This document shows positions 16,201 to 23,577 of a stretch of 33,358 bases of DNA, piece by piece. Made by a program: the position numbers and the translations under genes. Numbering within the stretch: position 1 is the stretch's first letter; the number at the start of each line of letters is the position of its first letter. The notes beneath the pieces were generated by a model. It was not told the DNA's origin and made no database searches. It saw only the letters and a list, made by a program, of their open reading frames with translations. This DNA comes from Deltaproteobacteria bacterium. GTDB lineage: Bacteria > Desulfobacterota > Dissulfuribacteria > Dissulfuribacterales > QOAL01. The stretch spans positions 1 through 33,358 of the forward strand of contig JALWYO010000132.1 of NCBI GenBank assembly GCA_026992735.1. The letters run 5' to 3'.

Positions 16201-17988
16201 ATGTCCTATTTAGTGCTGGCCAGAAAATGGCGGCCCCAGACCTTTGAAGCAGTAATAGGCCAGGGCCATGTAACCAGAACGCTGCAGAATGCGCTCGGAA
16301 ATGACCGGGTCGCCCATGCCCTCCTGTTCAGCGGGCCGCGTGGCGTTGGCAAAACCTCTGTGGCACGTATACTCGCCAAGGCCCTCAACTGCGAAAACGG
16401 CCCTGCGCCTGACCCATGCAACGACTGTGCAATATGCAGACAAATCACTGCTGGCCACAATGTTGATGTAAACGAGATAGACGGGGCCTCAAACAGGGGC
16501 ATAGACGAGATCCGGCAGCTCAGGGAAGACATCCGCTTCCAGCCAGCCCAGTGCAGATTCAGGATATACATCATAGATGAAGTACACATGCTTACCAAAG
16601 AGGCCTTCAATGCCCTGTTGAAGACCTTGGAAGAGCCGCCGTCCCATGCCTACTTTGTATTTGCCACCACTGAACCAAAAAAAATCCCGGCGACCATACA
16701 TTCCAGATGCCAGCACTTTGAATTCAGGCGTCTGCCGGAAAAGGAGCTGGCCGACCACCTTGACCACATAGTGGAAAAAGAGGGGCTTGGCCTGCCGCGA
16801 GAGGCCACTCTGCTGCTTGCAAGAGAGGCGGAAGGAAGCGTCAGGGACAGTCTTAGCCTGCTCGACCAGGTAGCTGCGTTTGGCGCCAGAACCTATCAGG
16901 ATGTCTGCGAAGCGCTTGGCGTAATCGGCATCAAAACCACAGAAAACCTTGCCTATTACATACTCCAGTCCGATATCCCGTCAGTCCTGGCTACCATAGA
17001 CAAGGCCTACCGTATGGGTTCTGATCTTGTAAAACTTGCCGAGGACCTGCTCAAATTTCTAAGGGACATTGCCCTGTTAAAAAGGCTGAAGCCACAGGAA
17101 AGTGCTGAACTGGTAAACATAGATACAGGGCGTATCCAGAACCTGCGTAAAAAATTTTCCTCCTGTACCTTCAGCCAGATACTACAGGCCATGCACATCC
17201 TGTCCAGCTCCATGGAGGATATCCACAGGAGCAGCAACCCCAAAATGACTCTGGAAATTATATTTCTCAGGCTCTGCACCCTCAGGGAATTCTCGGGGAT
17301 TGACGAGCTGATCCAGAAGGTAGAGGCCTTACTTAAGCTCTACAGAGAGACAGGAGGCTTAGAACAAGGCGGGGGGAAAGAGCAGCAACGGCCTGCCCCG
17401 CATGCGTCCCCGGCACTCCCGCCCCACTCGGAAGAGCCGCCTCCTGCCGAACCTGAAAATATCCAGATGGATTCAGTGCCGGATACCGAAGTAGCTGATC
17501 TTGCTGCTTCACCTGCACCTGACACAGAAAAAGGGCAGACCGCTGACAAAACTCCCGAGTCCCACAAGGACATCAAGGCCTGCTGGAACGAGTTCACAGA
17601 GACGGTAAGGGAAAAAAGGCCGAGCCTTGGGAGCGCACTTGATGCATCATGTATCGAACTAAAGGCCCTGGATGAATCATCCATGGAGATCACATGCCGT
17701 CCGGACATGATGGGAGAGATGCTATGTGACAGGGAAAACGCGGCTCTACTGAACCATCTTGCTGAAAAATTTTTCAACAGGCCTGTTAACATAAAATTCA
17801 AGATACAGCAGGCCCCGCAAGCCCCGGACAGCAAAAGCAGAACCGCCAAGGGGAAAAGGCTGCTCTCCAAGAGGGAACAGCTCATAAACAAACCGCTTGT
17901 ACAGGAAACATTAAACATCTTCCAGGCCAGGATAAGCGGTGTTACTCTCTACACAAACAGAAAATACAGAAAAAAATACAAGAGGTAG
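16201..17988 (+). CDS. dnaX: DNA polymerase III subunit gamma/tau
   Basis: The clamp-loader ATPase (595 residues). Walker A is GPRGVGKT (45-52), the zinc cysteines are C64, C73, C76 and C79 (the same positions as in E. coli), Walker B is in YIIDEVHML, and the sensor region is ATTEPKKIPATIHSRC. A Pro/Glu-rich linker (about 395-470) leads to the tau-type C-terminal domain. The ATG at 16201 is chosen because an upstream frame start (16156) falls inside the SRP RNA. An A6 run at 17612-17617 is followed by a small hairpin, and a -1 shift there would end at 17642, giving a gamma-like form of about 480 residues (speculative). It is followed directly by ybaB and recR. Confidence 0.96.
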   Translation: MSYLVLARKWRPQTFEAVIGQGHVTRTLQNALGNDRVAHALLFSGPRGVGKTSVARILAKALNCENGPAPDPCNDCAICRQITAGHNVDVNEIDGASNRGIDEIRQLREDIRFQPAQCRFRIYIIDEVHMLTKEAFNALLKTLEEPPSHAYFVFATTEPKKIPATIHSRCQHFEFRRLPEKELADHLDHIVEKEGLGLPREATLLLAREAEGSVRDSLSLLDQVAAFGARTYQDVCEALGVIGIKTTENLAYYILQSDIPSVLATIDKAYRMGSDLVKLAEDLLKFLRDIALLKRLKPQESAELVNIDTGRIQNLRKKFSSCTFSQILQAMHILSSSMEDIHRSSNPKMTLEIIFLRLCTLREFSGIDELIQKVEALLKLYRETGGLEQGGGKEQQRPAPHASPALPPHSEEPPPAEPENIQMDSVPDTEVADLAASPAPDTEKGQTADKTPESHKDIKACWNEFTETVREKRPSLGSALDASCIELKALDESSMEITCRPDMMGEMLCDRENAALLNHLAEKFFNRPVNIKFKIQQAPQAPDSKSRTAKGKRLLSKREQLINKPLVQETLNIFQARISGVTLYTNRKYRKKYKR

Positions 17989-17993
17989 ACAAG

Positions 17994-18308
17994 ATGAACC
18001 CAAATATGAAAGAAATGATGAGGCAGGCCCAGATACTCCAGAACAAGATCGCCAAGACACAGGAAGAACTCAAGAAGCGCACTGTGGAAGTCTCTGTTGG
18101 TGGAGGCATGGTAAAGGCAGTTGCCAACGGCACACCCCAGATAGTATCCCTGTCCATAGAAAAGGAAGTTGTGGACCCTGAAGACGTGGAGATGCTTCAG
18201 GATCTTGTTGTGGCTGCAGTAAACGAAGCCCTCGTCAGATCAAAGGAGATGGTTGACTCCGAAATGGCCAAAATAACCGGCGGACTCAAGATGCCAGGGA
18301 TGTTTTAA
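17994..18308 (+). CDS. ybaB: YbaB/EbfC-family nucleoid-associated protein
   Basis: A small DNA-binding protein (104 residues) that forms dimers and coats the nucleoid. It shows the family pattern MNPNMKEMMRQAQILQNKI (long first helix), the strand VEVSVGGGMVKAVANG, and the terminal MAKITGGLKMPGMF. It begins 5 bases after dnaX and ends 6 bases before recR, the classic dnaX-ybaB-recR operon. Confidence 0.96.
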   Translation: MNPNMKEMMRQAQILQNKIAKTQEELKKRTVEVSVGGGMVKAVANGTPQIVSLSIEKEVVDPEDVEMLQDLVVAAVNEALVRSKEMVDSEMAKITGGLKMPGMF

Positions 18309-18314
18309 GAGCCC

Positions 18315-18920
18315 ATGCCCCAATCAATGCCTCCAGCCCTGGAGCGGCTGGTAAAGAACCTTCAGCGCCTACCGGGAATAGGTGAAAAGACCGCAACCAG
18401 GCTTGCGCTTCATGTGCTCAGATGGCCGCAGGCCCAGGCCAGGGAACTGGCGGAATCAATAGGAAATCTGCATGAAAAGATTGGGCTCTGTTCAAGGTGT
18501 TATACTTTTTCAGAGAAGGACCCGTGCGCTGTATGCAGCAACCCGGAAAGAGATACCAGCCTGATCTGCGTGGTCGAAGAGCCCGGAGACGTGCTGGCCA
18601 TAGAAAAGGCTGGCTGTTACAAGGGATTGTACCATGTCCTCCAGGGCGTGCTTGCTCCCATGGATGGCATTGGCCCTGAACAGCTCAAGATAACTGAACT
18701 CCTCGCCCGCCTGGAGACCGAACAGGTAAAGGAAGTGATAGTTGCCACGAGCAGCACGGCGGCAGGAGAGGCCACATCCAGCTACCTCTACGGGCTTCTG
18801 TCAGAAAAAGGCGTCAAGACGTCCAGGATAGCCTGCGGGATACCCATGGGCTCGGATCTGAAATACGCCGACCAGATGACACTGAAAAAGGCCATAGAGT
18901 TCAGGACCAGCCTTACCTGA
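18315..18920 (+). CDS. recR: Recombination protein RecR
   Basis: A gap-repair protein of the RecFOR pathway (201 residues, normal length). The N-terminal helix-hairpin-helix is LQRLPGIGEKTATRLALHVL. The zinc finger is CSRCYTFSEKDPCAVC. The Toprim domain begins ICVVEEPGDVLAIEKAG, and the C-terminal Walker-like part has ATSSTAAGEATSSYL. It is the last gene of the dnaX operon and converges on the DUF456 gene 25 bases away. Confidence 0.96.
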   Translation: MPQSMPPALERLVKNLQRLPGIGEKTATRLALHVLRWPQAQARELAESIGNLHEKIGLCSRCYTFSEKDPCAVCSNPERDTSLICVVEEPGDVLAIEKAGCYKGLYHVLQGVLAPMDGIGPEQLKITELLARLETEQVKEVIVATSSTAAGEATSSYLYGLLSEKGVKTSRIACGIPMGSDLKYADQMTLKKAIEFRTSLT

Positions 18921-18945
18921 ACGGATGGACCCTTGTTTCATCTGC

Positions 18946-19458
18946 CTAAAAGGGAGTCTGGTGCGATGGTATGGACGCGATGACCTTTGCCACGAACCAG
19001 CTTATCATGATCCCGCATATCAGCAGGCGCACAAACGTGGCCACGATAAATCCGACAAAGCTGCCGAATCCAGACGTCAGTGCCTTTTTCATCTCCCCTC
19101 CATAGAGGAGCTCCCCTGCCACTGCTCCGAGAAAAGGGCCGATGATAAGGCCGGGAGGGCCAATGAAAAAGACCAGGGCCATTCCCAGCACAGCGCCCAC
19201 GGCACCGGCGGTAGTACCCTTGAACTTCTTCACACCCCAGATAGTGGCAAGATAATCCACTACGTAAGTAAGCAGGGCCAGGGCCCCCTCTGCGAAAAAG
19301 AAACCCATGGACCAGTGGACCTGTGGATTAAGAAACCCGTAGGCGACTATACCCAGCCAGACCATGAGCGCACCAGGGAGACCCGGCAATATCATGCCGG
19401 CAATGCCGGTAACAAGCAGGATAAACGATATTATGGCAGCAAGGGCAACAGAATCCAT
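18946..19458 (-). CDS. DUF456 membrane protein
   Basis: A hydrophobic protein (170 residues) with four to five membrane helices and the Gly/Pro-rich pattern of DUF456 (GIAGMILPGLPGALMVWLGI, and FFIGPPGLIIGPFLGAVAGEL). The function of the family is unknown; a glycine-zipper-like arrangement is evident. The ATG at 19458 overlaps the cytochrome b stop codon (TGATG), so it is translationally coupled to the Rieske/cytochrome b genes. Whether it is part of that complex is unknown. Confidence 0.85.
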   Translation of the reverse strand: MDSVALAAIISFILLVTGIAGMILPGLPGALMVWLGIVAYGFLNPQVHWSMGFFFAEGALALLTYVVDYLATIWGVKKFKGTTAGAVGAVLGMALVFFIGPPGLIIGPFLGAVAGELLYGGEMKKALTSGFGSFVGFIVATFVRLLICGIMISWFVAKVIASIPSHQTPF

Positions 19459-20297
19459 CAACCACTCCTGAGAATTCCCTCAAGGGTAACCACGGAGTAT
19501 GCAAAAGTCCACAACAGCAATACAAGATAGGCGATCTTGATCTCTCTTTTCTTTACCCATGGCAGGATGGCAACGGTTACAACCGGAACTGCGGGGAACA
19601 CTATGCCCACAGCCAATGGATCAAAGTTCCTGAGCAGCTCCTGGATGCCCAGAAAAAACCATGGACCGTGAATCAGGTGCAGATGACCCTGGGGCAGGTC
19701 TATTGGAGCACGAATGAACAGGCAGAAAAGACAGAAAAATACCGTTGCCGCACAGAAAACCACTGAGTTTACCCGCACGGTCTTGGTATGATACCATGTG
19801 CCTGCCAGCCAGCAGGCCGCACCTGCCAGAATATGTACCAGGTATAGCCGGTTCAGGCCCTCGGTGCTGATGGCCATGAAAAGCCGGTTGAGGCCGTTGC
19901 CGGCAAGCGGTATGGCCAACAACAGGTGTTCTGCTATGGCGCCTGCCGCCTGGCCGGTGCCATCAAACCTCAACACATATCCGGAGAACAGGGCAAACAC
20001 TGCCAGGGGAATGCTGAGAGAGATCAATGTCCAGTGTATCTTTGCCTGTCTCTGGACATTCCTGCTTTTTATCCCGTTCCAGGCGTCCACGATATGCAAC
20101 ACCAGCAGCAGCACAAAGGCCTGACTGGTCCAGAAGTGCAGGGACCTCCAGAACCATCCAAATGGCAGCGTGGCTTCAATGGCAGTTGTAGAGACAAAAG
20201 GACTGGCCACCTCGTACTGGTATCCAACAACGAATCCAGTGATAATGGACAGCAGCAGGCACACTGTCCCCAGCTGGCCATACGTGATGGACTTCAT
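19458..20297 (-). CDS. Cytochrome b6-like subunit of a Rieske/cytochrome b complex
   Basis: An inner-membrane diheme cytochrome b (279 residues). Heme ligands are H54 and H68 in one helix (13 between) and H155 and H170 in another (14 between). The 14-residue spacing in the second pair is the b6 pattern and differs from mitochondrial/bc1 cytochrome b. Three to four further helices follow, corresponding to a shortened subunit-IV-like region. The gene overlaps the Rieske stop by ATGA. With the Rieske protein it should oxidise quinol. No cytochrome c1 or f gene is adjacent, but a tetraheme cytochrome c3 gene is close by. Confidence 0.9.
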   Translation of the reverse strand: MKSITYGQLGTVCLLLSIITGFVVGYQYEVASPFVSTTAIEATLPFGWFWRSLHFWTSQAFVLLLVLHIVDAWNGIKSRNVQRQAKIHWTLISLSIPLAVFALFSGYVLRFDGTGQAAGAIAEHLLLAIPLAGNGLNRLFMAISTEGLNRLYLVHILAGAACWLAGTWYHTKTVRVNSVVFCAATVFFCLFCLFIRAPIDLPQGHLHLIHGPWFFLGIQELLRNFDPLAVGIVFPAVPVVTVAILPWVKKREIKIAYLVLLLWTFAYSVVTLEGILRSG

Positions 20298-20689
20298 GCA
20301 GGAAGATATACTGTCACGCTCTGGCCGTCTTCCATGGGCGATACCCTGAAGGTGACAAGATCTTTCCTGGCAGGGCCGGAGATGTACCTGCCCTTACTGG
20401 TAAAACGGCTCTGGTGACACGGACAGAGAAATATCTTCTCATCCTCAAGGTAATTTATCCTGCAGCCGAGGTGCGTGCATGTGCGGGATACGGCAACCGG
20501 GCCATTGACGGTCTGGAACAGCACAAATTCTGGCTCTACCACAAACTGTCCTGGTTTGAGCTTCATGGATATCCTCTGTTCCCGTGGAGGCCTGTAGCGC
20601 CTTCTGTCTATGAATGAAAAAAGGGGCCAGGAAAGAACGGCTCCCATCAACCAGAAAAGGGCGCTTTTCAACAGGTTCCGCCTTTTCAT
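20294..20689 (-). CDS. Rieske [2Fe-2S] protein
   Basis: The iron-sulfur subunit of a quinol-oxidising cytochrome b complex (131 residues). Cluster ligands are C71 and H73 (CTHLGC) and C89 and H92 (CPCH), with the stabilising disulfide pair C76/C91. A GRYISGPA proline loop follows. The N-terminus (MKRRNLLKSALFWLMGAVLSW) is a Tat-like signal anchor. It begins with an ATGA overlap with the DUF2905 gene and ends with an ATGA overlap with cytochrome b. Confidence 0.94.
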   Translation of the reverse strand: MKRRNLLKSALFWLMGAVLSWPLFSFIDRRRYRPPREQRISMKLKPGQFVVEPEFVLFQTVNGPVAVSRTCTHLGCRINYLEDEKIFLCPCHQSRFTSKGRYISGPARKDLVTFRVSPMEDGQSVTVYLPA

Positions 20690-20907
20690 TTTTTGAAGAT
20701 GGAAAACAGGATGGTCAGGATCACACTGATCAGGATAGATGTGGCAAGAGGAAAATAAAATGTAAAGTTGCCCTTTCTGATGACAATATCCCCCGGAAGC
20801 TTGCCCAGGAGTGGTATTTTGGGCAGAAACAGGAGAACCAGCCCGGCAATTGCCATCAAAAGCCCTATAAGCAGGAGGAGCTTTCCTAACTCGTTTACAG
20901 GACTCAT
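20686..20907 (-). CDS. DUF2905 small membrane protein
   Basis: A 73-residue protein with two membrane helices and the family motif LPKIPLLGKLPGDIVIRKGNFTFYFP. Its function is unknown. The ATG at 20907 is chosen because AAGGAG lies 7 bases upstream; the longer frame starts inside queH. It begins one base after the queH stop and overlaps the Rieske start by ATGA. Confidence 0.85.
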   Translation of the reverse strand: MSPVNELGKLLLLIGLLMAIAGLVLLFLPKIPLLGKLPGDIVIRKGNFTFYFPLATSILISVILTILFSIFKK

Positions 20908-20908
20908 T

Positions 20909-21514
20909 TTACATCTCCTTGATACTACCCGCATGTTCATGGGAAGACGAAGCAAGCCTGTTCATAAGGCGGTCTATCCTCTTTGAATAGCGCTCTGCCT
21001 CGCTGAAAACACAACCGCAATACGGCTGCCTGTAAATTCCAAGCTCTATGCTGGCATCTATGCCCTGCTGCCAGCCCTTCCTGAAATCCTCGTAATAAAA
21101 ATCCAGTCCGTAAGCTTTGGCTACAGATCTGCCTGTTTCCAGAATGAGCTCGTGCCTCTGGTACCTGCTATAAAGCAATGTTGAAGAAATGACAGGTATA
21201 TTCATTTGCCTGGCCCTTCTTGCCGTCTCTTCCAATCTGAGCCTGTAGCAGACCGGACAGCGGGAGACCATATCAAACCTACCATCAAGAGCAGAGAGCC
21301 ATGAAGCAAGGCCATATCCCCCGGTATCCCATATCACAGGAAAATCCAGGGCCGAGGAAACAGCCTCCAGGGCCTCTATCCTGCGCTCCAGCTCCCTGAA
21401 GGGGTGAATATTCGGATTGAAAAAGAAGCCGACAGGCTCGACCCCCTGCTCCTTAAGAGAAACAACAGGATAAAGAGAACAGGGCCCGCAGCACACATGA
21501 AGCAGAATTTTCAT
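20909..21514 (-). CDS. queH: Epoxyqueuosine reductase QueH
   Basis: Performs the last step of queuosine tRNA modification, reduction of epoxyqueuosine, in organisms lacking QueG. About 201 residues with the family cysteines CCGPCS (C8, C9, C12), RCPVCYRLRLEETA and YCGC, which hold the FeS centre(s). The ATG at 21514 has no ribosome site, and a good promoter ends only 7 bases upstream, so the mRNA may be leaderless. It is the first gene of the Rieske/cytochrome b operon, an odd metabolic combination. Confidence 0.93.
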   Translation of the reverse strand: MKILLHVCCGPCSLYPVVSLKEQGVEPVGFFFNPNIHPFRELERRIEALEAVSSALDFPVIWDTGGYGLASWLSALDGRFDMVSRCPVCYRLRLEETARRARQMNIPVISSTLLYSRYQRHELILETGRSVAKAYGLDFYYEDFRKGWQQGIDASIELGIYRQPYCGCVFSEAERYSKRIDRLMNRLASSSHEHAGSIKEM

Positions 21515-21521
21515 AAACAGA

Positions 21522-21550
21522 ATATTAAATTGCCCTTTGAAATAGGTCAA
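21522..21550 (-). promoter_or_regulatory. Promoter of the queH operon, predicting a leaderless transcript
   Basis: On the minus strand, TTGACC (21550-21545) and TAATAT (21527-21522) are separated by 17 bases. The -10 box ends 7 bases before the queH ATG (21514), so transcription would start at or next to the start codon. Confidence 0.55.
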
Positions 21551-21645
21551 TATCCTGCATGGGATACCGGCGCAGCCTCGTCATTCCCAGCGCCAGATGT
21601 CATGATAGGCCATGAAGATTCCCGAAATAATGAAAATGAATTTTA

Positions 21646-21674
21646 TTGACAAACACCCTGCTCTCCGCTATTAA
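21646..21674 (+). promoter_or_regulatory. Sigma-70 promoter of the cytochrome c3 gene
   Basis: A perfect -35 TTGACA (21646-21651), a 17-base spacer and TATTAA (21669-21674). A palindrome TGAATTTATATTCA (21683-21696) covers the expected start site and could be an operator. The ribosome site AGGAGG precedes the ATG at 21729. Confidence 0.65.
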
Positions 21675-21728
21675 ATCAAAAGTGAATTTATATTCATTCT
21701 TAAAAACACTGAAAGGAGGAGTTTTTAC

Positions 21729-22103
21729 ATGAGCAGCAAAAAGTTTTTTTCAATGGTGATCGCGGTGCTCTTCGCACTGGCAATCGGCGGTGTAGCTGTT
21801 GCAGCAGACACCGGCCCGGCAACCATCGTACTGAAGGCCAAAAAGGGGAATGTCACTTTTGAACACCACAAGCACCAGGAAAAGATCAAGTGTGGCGAGT
21901 GCCATCATGGCCCGGGCCATTCAGCCTACACAGAGGGCATGAAGATTCACGAGTGCCAGGAATGCCACAACAAGAACAATGCAGAAATGCCCAAGAAGCT
22001 TCAGAAGACAATGAACGCATTCCACAAAAACTGCAAAGACTGCCACAAGGAACACAAGGCAGAGGGTGCGCCGACCAAGTGCAATGGATGTCACAAGAAA
22101 TAA
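21729..22103 (+). CDS. Tetraheme cytochrome c3 (class III)
   Basis: A periplasmic electron carrier (124 residues; about 99 after removal of a signal peptide ending AVAA|D). Four CxxCH heme sites are present: CGECH, CQECH, CKDCH and CNGCH. The FEHHKHQ...H histidines supply distal ligands, as in type I cytochrome c3. Many Lys residues surround the hemes, normal for its hydrogenase and membrane-complex partners. It has its own promoter and terminator. Its neighbour, a Rieske/cytochrome b unit with no cytochrome c subunit, makes it a candidate electron acceptor for that complex (inference). Confidence 0.95.
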   Translation: MSSKKFFSMVIAVLFALAIGGVAVAADTGPATIVLKAKKGNVTFEHHKHQEKIKCGECHHGPGHSAYTEGMKIHECQECHNKNNAEMPKKLQKTMNAFHKNCKDCHKEHKAEGAPTKCNGCHKK

Positions 22104-22124
22104 TTTCTTTTAAACAAACAGAAT

Positions 22125-22158
22125 AAAAAAGGCCTGCTGATACAGCAGGCCTTTTTGT
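22125..22158. terminator. Bidirectional intrinsic terminator after cytochrome c3
   Basis: A perfect 9-bp stem GGCCTGCTG-ATA-CAGCAGGCC (22131-22151) is followed by TTTTTGTTTT and preceded by AAAAAA. It can stop the rightward cytochrome gene and the leftward GTPase genes converging from the right. Confidence 0.92.
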
Positions 22159-22182
22159 TTTAATGCCAGGACAGCCCCCTAT

Positions 22183-23577
22183 CTATCCGGCTATTTTCTT
22201 CCTTATATGCTTTAGGATACCTTGCCCCACTGCCCTGACATCAGGCAGGCCTGTCCTGGCTTCCAGCCTGCAGAGAAGCTCTTTCCTGATGTCTGACAGC
22301 ACGGACTCCCTGTCCGCATTCCGGGCAATCTGTTTCAGAACGCTCCTGGGACTGCTGCCGCCCCAGCCGCAGTCATGCTCGAAATAATAGCGTGACGCCT
22401 CTCCAACCAGGTACGAGCCATAGGCTGCAGCCATACCCTGGGGAAGAGCGGTAAGCAAGGTCCCGGCGCCCATGGTGGCCGCCTTGATGAAATGAGCGGC
22501 TGCATGAGTGCCCCATTCTGCCAGGGCTGTCCAGCCAGCGCTCTTTGCTATGCCAACGGCAAGACTCCCCGCACTGGAAAGGCTGATTTCCTCGCCATAT
22601 ATCCTGCCAAGGGCCGCCACCATGGCGGCATCGCTTCCAAAACCGCCCAGCACGTCTGCCACAGGAACCGGATTCATTGCCACGGCAGCTCCCTTTATGA
22701 CGCAGAAGTGGATGATCACCTTCCTTGCCCTGGCATCCCTCATCCTGACCTTTGTGGCCCTGAGCCTGTCGCTGGCCCGGGCTGCGAACAGGGCGCTGTT
22801 CAATGCTATCAGCTCCTTGCCCTCCCTTTCCAGGATTTCCAGGATCTTCAGCCTCAACTCATCCACCGAGGGAGGAGGTTTCACGTATTCATGGTGAACA
22901 TCTCCGCCCGGTGACTCTATTACATGCAGCAGTGGTGCGGGATCAGCACTTGTTGTGACTATACTGCCTGGAGGCAGGAGGCCCTCAACATGCCTCTTCA
23001 GGGCCGCTTTCAACTCCATCAGCTCTGAGCTGCTGTATAAGTCTGCCTTGTTCAGCACAAGAATGACCGGCTTGTGAACATCGATAAGCTGCCGGAAGAC
23101 CGCAAGCTCCTCATTGTTCAGATCCGAATCCGTGACAAAAAGGACCAGATCCGCCATCCCTGCCTCCTGGCAGGCAAGCTCCGCCCTCCTGCCGCCCTCC
23201 ACTTCATTTATTCCAGGTGTGTCTATTAGGTCCACGGACGACATACCCATACCGGCAACCCGGTAAGTGCGGGTGTCCCAGGTTATGCGCCTGGCAACCC
23301 TGGTAACGCCGCCCTGCACCCCGACTTCTGCCAGGTTCTGCCCTGACAGGGCATTGATCAGGGCAGACTTGCCGGTGGATATCTCACCAAGAAGCACTAT
23401 ATCCACCCTTCCGGATTCCAGCTTTGCTATCAGCTCATTGATTTGGTCCAGCTCCCTGACCAGGGGTTCCCTTTCATCCGTGGCAGCCGCATCAAAATCC
23501 CTGGCCGTCTTGTAGAGGGATTCAAGGGCCTGCCTGTATAGCCGTTCACTTCCGGGACCATTGCTGCTTTGTCTCAT
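22183..23577 (-). CDS. Soluble GTPase with C-terminal DUF697/YcjF-like domain (second of a pair)
   Basis: A 464-residue Era/dynamin-like GTPase. G1 is GEISTGKS (64-71), a conserved threonine in the GGVTR region may serve as G2, G3 is DTPG (119-122) and G4 is NKAD (176-179). The C-terminal half has the DUF697 pattern (VIIHFCVIKGAAVAMNPVPVADVLGG followed by Ala/Gly-rich amphipathic helices), which may contact membranes. The ATG at 23577 overlaps the first GTPase's stop (ATGA), so the two are made together, probably in similar amounts. A longer start at 23670 would overlap the upstream gene by 97 bp. The family occurs in several bacterial phyla but its function is undefined. Confidence 0.88.
   Translation of the reverse strand: MRQSSNGPGSERLYRQALESLYKTARDFDAAATDEREPLVRELDQINELIAKLESGRVDIVLLGEISTGKSALINALSGQNLAEVGVQGGVTRVARRITWDTRTYRVAGMGMSSVDLIDTPGINEVEGGRRAELACQEAGMADLVLFVTDSDLNNEELAVFRQLIDVHKPVILVLNKADLYSSSELMELKAALKRHVEGLLPPGSIVTTSADPAPLLHVIESPGGDVHHEYVKPPPSVDELRLKILEILEREGKELIALNSALFAARASDRLRATKVRMRDARARKVIIHFCVIKGAAVAMNPVPVADVLGGFGSDAAMVAALGRIYGEEISLSSAGSLAVGIAKSAGWTALAEWGTHAAAHFIKAATMGAGTLLTALPQGMAAAYGSYLVGEASRYYFEHDCGWGGSSPRSVLKQIARNADRESVLSDIRKELLCRLEARTGLPDVRAVGQGILKHIRKKIAG

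Noticed and set aside
18925-19530. Plus-strand open frame (201 codons) rich in His, Lys and Gln
   Set aside because: Antisense to the DUF456 gene, whose membrane-protein pattern and operon overlaps are convincing.
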